A stretch of 8,282 nucleotides of DNA. It comes from Gammaproteobacteria bacterium (GTDB lineage: Bacteria; Pseudomonadota; Gammaproteobacteria; QOAV01). The position numbers and the translations under genes are program-made. The DNA is taken from positions 1 through 8,282 of the forward strand of contig JALXFQ010000061.1 of assembly GCA_027067235.1 (NCBI GenBank), read 5' to 3'. Position 1 is the first letter of the stretch. Each line of letters starts with the position of its first letter. The notes under the pieces are model-generated. The model was not told where the DNA came from. It saw nothing but the letters and a program-made list of their open reading frames with translations, and did no database searches. Of this stretch, positions 5,518 through 8,282 are shown one piece after another.

Positions 5518-5830
5518 CGGTCCACTGAGCATCAGTATCGTCGACAATGACACCACCGGCGCACGCGAGTTGCAGCTGAATTTCAAAGCTGATTTTCGCG
5601 CTCTTGATCATGAAATGCGCCTGGTCATGTTTCAGAAATACATATCCGATCTCGGCAAACGCATCAGCCTCACCGAGGAAGGCCCGGATCGCCAGGGCAT
5701 GCTTACCATTCAGCAACTTGCCGAACAGCTGTTGCCCTATCTGAGCAGTGATGAAATCCCGCTGGAAGAAACCATTGTCGTGGAATTGCAGACCGGGTCA
5801 CCACTGGGGGGATTGCTTCAGGGCCTGTAG
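5507..5830 (+). CDS. Hypothetical acidic protein, 107 aa, coupled to the transpeptidase gene
   Basis: I do not recognise this family. The product is a small, soluble, acidic protein with no signal peptide, membrane segment or cysteine. By eye it has two short N-terminal strands (LSISIVDND and RELQLNFKADF, about 7-30), a charged amphipathic helix (ALDHEMRLVMFQKYISDLGK, about 32-51), a helix (TIQQLAEQLLPYL, about 67-79) and a beta-like end (EETIVVELQ) before a Gly/Leu tail. The start overlaps the transpeptidase by 11 nt in another frame and has a good ribosome site, so the two are almost certainly co-expressed. It may be a cytosolic partner touching the basic tail of the transpeptidase; the charge complementarity is suggestive but unproven. 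Its last 13 bp overlap the convergent cytochrome b gene. Reality of the gene: fairly sure. Function: unknown. Confidence 0.7.
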   Translation: MEIDGPLSISIVDNDTTGARELQLNFKADFRALDHEMRLVMFQKYISDLGKRISLTEEGPDRQGMLTIQQLAEQLLPYLSSDEIPLEETIVVELQTGSPLGGLLQGL

Positions 5831-6498
5831 TCCCTGCCGGCATCGGCATCAAAACTGACCAGCTGAACATCGTCATCCACTGCGGCTTGCGCCTGCTTGT
5901 CGACCTTGAACAGGCGGTAACCGCTGATCATCCCTGAAATGTCGCCACCGGGCGCGCTCATGTCCTGGATCACCGCGCTGGCCATGTGCAGGCTCAGCAC
6001 TATTTCCAGTAACGAAGCCAGCCCGCCATGAATGCGCCAGAGGCCGAAGCCGGCAATGGTCAGCGGCGCGTCATACAGATAACCGCTCAAGGCGCTCACC
6101 GTCAGCAGCACAAGCACAAGGGGATAAAACGGCAGCCACAGGGGTGAGTGAGCATAGTAGGCCGGTTTCGGCATGCGGCCCAGGGACATATAGTATTTCA
6201 GCATGTCCAGCATTGCCGGCGCCTTGCTGCGATCCCAGCGCAGCGCTTTCCAGTTTTCGGTCTGCAGGTGGTCGCCGATACGCGCGAACAGCAATACGCC
6301 GCGCAATATCAATGACGCCAGCAGCAGATGACCGAACAGGTAGTGATAATCCCGGATCAGTGGATCCGGCGTTTCCAGATAATCCAGCACCCAGCCGCTG
6401 ACGATCAGCGCCAGCGCGGAAACCGCCATCAGCCAGTGACTGATGCGCAGCCAGCGCGACCACACCTTGACCGGATAAACAGCATCGATATTTTTCAT
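5818..6498 (-). CDS. b561-type di-haem cytochrome b, membrane subunit (226 aa)
   Basis: Inner-membrane cytochrome b of the prokaryotic b561 / Ni-Fe-hydrogenase b-subunit family, moving electrons between quinones and a redox partner. About four transmembrane helices are visible (about 22-39, 52-72, 121-140, 150-175). Candidate axial haem ligands lie at helix edges: His21 (RISHW), His52 and His57 (YHYLFGH), His157 (WRIHGG) and His171 (SLHMASA). The opening VKVWSRWLRISHWLMA is characteristic of the family. The C-terminal tail after residue 197 is acidic and polar, longer than the minimal family core. The ATG at 6498 overlaps the upstream stop as ATGA, so it is coupled to the SafE-like gene. No partner oxidoreductase is in the window. 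A molybdoenzyme partner is possible given the nearby moeA, but that is speculation. Confidence 0.85.
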   Translation of the reverse strand: MKNIDAVYPVKVWSRWLRISHWLMAVSALALIVSGWVLDYLETPDPLIRDYHYLFGHLLLASLILRGVLLFARIGDHLQTENWKALRWDRSKAPAMLDMLKYYMSLGRMPKPAYYAHSPLWLPFYPLVLVLLTVSALSGYLYDAPLTIAGFGLWRIHGGLASLLEIVLSLHMASAVIQDMSAPGGDISGMISGYRLFKVDKQAQAAVDDDVQLVSFDADAGRDYRP

Positions 6499-7205
6499 AA
6501 AACACCCAAAGCGCCGAGTAACAGCGCCACGCCAAAAGCCAGAATCAGAAAACCGCTAAACTGCCGCACCCGTTTCGACTGAATACGCCGGGCGAGGAAT
6601 CCGGCGGCCGAGCCCGTGAGCAGCAGAGTCGGCAGGGTGCCGAGGCCGAAACTGGCCAACAGCAACCCGCCTTTTAGCACAGAACCCGCCGCCAGCGCCC
6701 ATATCAACACGCTATACACCAGACCGCAAGGCAACCAGCCCCAGACCAGACCCATGACAAAAGCCTGAGCAGGCGAGGCCACCGGCATGAGTTTTTGCGC
6801 CACCGGCCTGATCCGGTTCCATAACCAGCCGCCGGCCTTTTCCAGTTTCAGCAGACCGTTCCACCAGCCGCCCAGATACAGTCCCATGGCGATCATGAAC
6901 AGAGCCGCAATCACCAGCAATGCCTGCTGGGTTTGTTGTACCGGCAGCAGATTTCCCGCCAACATGCCGACGCCAGCCACCAGCATGCCGGCAATGCTGT
7001 AGCTGAGAATACGGCCGGCGTTATAGCTGAGCAGATAGGGCAGGGTGCGCCGCCAGTTGCCCCTGACCGATGCCGGCAGACTGAACACCAGGGCGCTGGT
7101 AATACCGCCACACATGCCAACGCAATGTCCCGCGCCGAGCAGGCCAACCATGAACGCCGCGGCGAATGGCGATATCTGTATCAGCGGGTTAATGATTTCT
7201 GTCAT
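6495..7205 (-). CDS. SafE/DsbD-like six-helix membrane protein (sulfite exporter TauE/SafE family), 236 aa
   Basis: Polytopic inner-membrane protein of the DsbD transmembrane-domain type often annotated 'sulfite exporter TauE/SafE'. Two cysteine motifs define it: GAGHCVGMCGG (25-34; Cys28, Met31, Cys32) in the first helix, and WGWLPCGLVY (155-164; Cys160) in the fourth. The two halves are the usual inverted-repeat halves of three helices each. Such proteins carry reducing power or handle metal/haem-related thiols across the membrane; relatives occur beside cbb3 oxidase assembly genes. The listed 'sulfite export' function is not demonstrated for this form. Start: the ATG at 7205 gives the normal N-terminus directly before helix 1. 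Starts further upstream would run into the moeA gene. There is no strong Shine-Dalgarno. It is first in a two-gene unit with the cytochrome b. Confidence 0.82.
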   Translation of the reverse strand: MTEIINPLIQISPFAAAFMVGLLGAGHCVGMCGGITSALVFSLPASVRGNWRRTLPYLLSYNAGRILSYSIAGMLVAGVGMLAGNLLPVQQTQQALLVIAALFMIAMGLYLGGWWNGLLKLEKAGGWLWNRIRPVAQKLMPVASPAQAFVMGLVWGWLPCGLVYSVLIWALAAGSVLKGGLLLASFGLGTLPTLLLTGSAAGFLARRIQSKRVRQFSGFLILAFGVALLLGALGVL

Positions 7206-7264
7206 GGGAATACAGATCGGATATGAGATAAAATCGGGCGTCAATAGTATCTGGATACGCAAGA
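7206..7264. promoter_or_regulatory. Divergent SafE-like gene / moeA control region
   Basis: Only 59 bp separate the two start codons. On the minus strand TTGACG (7239-7244) is a five-of-six -35 match, but at 17 bp spacing the -10 (TCCGAT) is poor. On the plus strand TAAAAT (7229-7234) is a good -10 without a good -35. A short palindrome, GTATC-TG-GATAC (7247-7258), lies just before moeA. The promoters must be here or inside the flanking genes; the individual boxes are weak. Confidence 0.3.
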
Positions 7265-8282
7265 ATGACAATAAAACATTCCCTGACGCCGGTGGACGAG
7301 GCTTTACGCTTTCTGACCGACCGGGCCACACCGGTCAGTGATGCCGAGAGCATTCCGGTATTGCAGGCACTGGGCCGGGTGCTGGCGCAACCGGTAGTAT
7401 CCCGCGTCAATGTACCGCCGCTGGATAACAGCGCCATGGACGGCTACGCCATCAATACCGATGATCTGGCCGCTGGCCATACCACCTTGCCGGTGAGCCA
7501 GCGCATACCCGCCGGGGTCACGGGAGAGCCGCTCAAAAAAGGCAGCGCAGCGCGTATCTTTACCGGCGCGCCGGTACCGCCGGGGGCCGATGCCGTGGTC
7601 ATGCAGGAAAACACCTCCGCCGAGGGCGACGAGGTCACGATACTGAAGAATCCCGAGCCCGGCCAGAATATTCGCCGCGCCGGGGAAGACATCGGCGAAG
7701 GCGACACCATCATGAGCGCCGGCAGGCATGTGCGCGCGCAGGAAATGGGTCTGGCGGCCTCGGTGGGCGTAGCCGAACTGACGGTTTACCGCCGCGTGCG
7801 CGTGGCCCTGTTCATGACCGGCGACGAACTGGTGGAGCCGGGAACGCCGCTGCAGCCGGGCCAGATCTACAATTCCAACCGCTATACACTGAGCGGGCAG
7901 CTGCAGGCCATGGGTTGTAAGGTGATCGACAGCGGCATCGTGCCCGACGATTTTGACGCCACCGTCGCAGCCCTGCAAAAAGCTGCAGACAGCGCTGATC
8001 TGGTTATCAGCACCGGCGGCGTGTCGGTGGGCGAGGAGGATTATGTCAAGCTCGCGATAAAAAAACTGGGTGAAATGAAATTGTGGAAAATAGCGGTCAA
8101 ACCCGGCAAACCGCTGGCTTTTGGCGACATCGGTGGCACGCCGCTGATCGGCCTTCCCGGCAATCCGGTATCCAGCTTTGTCACTTTTGTGCTGTTCGCC
8201 CGGCCATTCATTCGCAAGATGCAGGGACTGGAGCCGGGCGGCCTGGACGGTTATCCGGTGAAGGCGGGTTTCGACCGCAAAA
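7265..8282 (+). CDS. moeA: Molybdopterin molybdenumtransferase MoeA, 3' end outside window
   Basis: MoeA inserts molybdenum into adenylylated molybdopterin, the last common step of molybdenum-cofactor synthesis in the cytosol. The window holds 339 of about 400-410 residues; C-terminal domain IV is cut off. The motifs are unmistakable: NVPPLDNSAMDGYA (49-62), RIFTGAPVPPGADAVVMQE (97-115), RRAGEDI (137-143), MTGDEL (184-189), STGGVSVGEEDY (249-260), KPGKPLAFG (279-287) and GLPGNPVSSF (296-305). Residues known to matter in E. coli MoeA appear at the same numbers: Asp59, Thr100, Asp142, Glu188, Asp228, Asp259, Lys275, Lys279, Pro298 and Pro301. The enzyme is therefore probably active. The ATG at 7265 gives the family N-terminus (SLTPVDEALRFL); the GGA nine bases upstream is a weak ribosome site. 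It is divergent from the SafE-like/cytochrome b unit. The organism should therefore make molybdoenzymes. Confidence 0.96.
   Translation, partial: MTIKHSLTPVDEALRFLTDRATPVSDAESIPVLQALGRVLAQPVVSRVNVPPLDNSAMDGYAINTDDLAAGHTTLPVSQRIPAGVTGEPLKKGSAARIFTGAPVPPGADAVVMQENTSAEGDEVTILKNPEPGQNIRRAGEDIGEGDTIMSAGRHVRAQEMGLAASVGVAELTVYRRVRVALFMTGDELVEPGTPLQPGQIYNSNRYTLSGQLQAMGCKVIDSGIVPDDFDATVAALQKAADSADLVISTGGVSVGEEDYVKLAIKKLGEMKLWKIAVKPGKPLAFGDIGGTPLIGLPGNPVSSFVTFVLFARPFIRKMQGLEPGGLDGYPVKAGFDRK

Noticed and set aside
7247..7258. GTATC-TG-GATAC palindrome before moeA as a regulator site
   Set aside because: Five-bp arms are expected by chance at this scale and match no operator I can name. Mentioned only within the intergenic entry.
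7206..7331. Longer form of the SafE-like protein starting up to 42 residues upstream
   Set aside because: The extension would be antisense to the moeA start, is not typical of the family and precedes the natural helix-1 N-terminus at the ATG at 7205.
7304..7978. Minus-strand open frame of about 224 codons opposite moeA
   Set aside because: The plus strand encodes MoeA with every key residue in place. The antisense frame is a shadow.
1..8282. Mobile elements, CRISPR arrays, tRNA or rRNA genes
   Set aside because: Reading both strands I found no transposase motif, terminal repeats, regularly spaced repeats or cloverleaf-like sequence.

Overview
The window looks like chromosomal DNA from a moderately GC-rich gammaproteobacterium. 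The evidence is gammaproteobacterial-type YciB, YciI, BolA, TruD and MoeA proteins, Gram-negative lipoprotein and inner-membrane signals, and short Shine-Dalgarno sequences. Species cannot be named from the sequence. truD is not next to ispD/ispF or surE, so this is not the enterobacterial arrangement. I see no phage, transposon, CRISPR or tRNA signature and no abrupt change in composition.

Layout. (1) Bases 1-1480, minus strand: a tightly packed operon, yciB > yciI > bolA > lipoprotein peptidyl-prolyl isomerase (cut by the window edge). Two junctions are TGATG stop/start overlaps. The products concern the envelope (YciB, the isomerase) and iron-sulphur/redox homeostasis (BolA), plus the small YciI enzyme-like protein. 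(2) Bases 1576-2595, plus strand: truD, divergent from yciB. (3) Bases 2660-3865, minus strand: a DUF1343/NamZ (GH171) exo-N-acetylmuramidase homologue with no visible signal peptide, convergent with truD. (4) Bases 3866-4011: an AT-rich divergent control region with a candidate plus-strand promoter, two 8-bp inverted repeats and two overlapping micro-ORFs. (5) Bases 4012-5830, plus strand: a compact membrane-anchored penicillin-binding transpeptidase with an arginine-rich N-terminus, overlapping by 11 nt an unrecognised acidic 107-residue protein. (6) Bases 5818-7205, minus strand: a SafE/DsbD-like membrane protein translationally coupled to a b561-type di-haem cytochrome b. (7) Bases 7265-8282, plus strand: moeA (molybdopterin molybdenumtransferase), truncated by the window edge, divergent from the SafE-like gene.

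How they may work together. The NamZ homologue and the transpeptidase share a control region and both belong to peptidoglycan biochemistry (MurNAc release versus peptide cross-linking). The SafE-like protein and cytochrome b form a small membrane redox unit beside a molybdenum-cofactor gene. These links are inferences from gene order.

Most of the window is recognisable conserved gene content. The parts with least precedent that I can name are the transpeptidase/107-residue pair and its leader region. I did not find strong evidence for a wholly new system.
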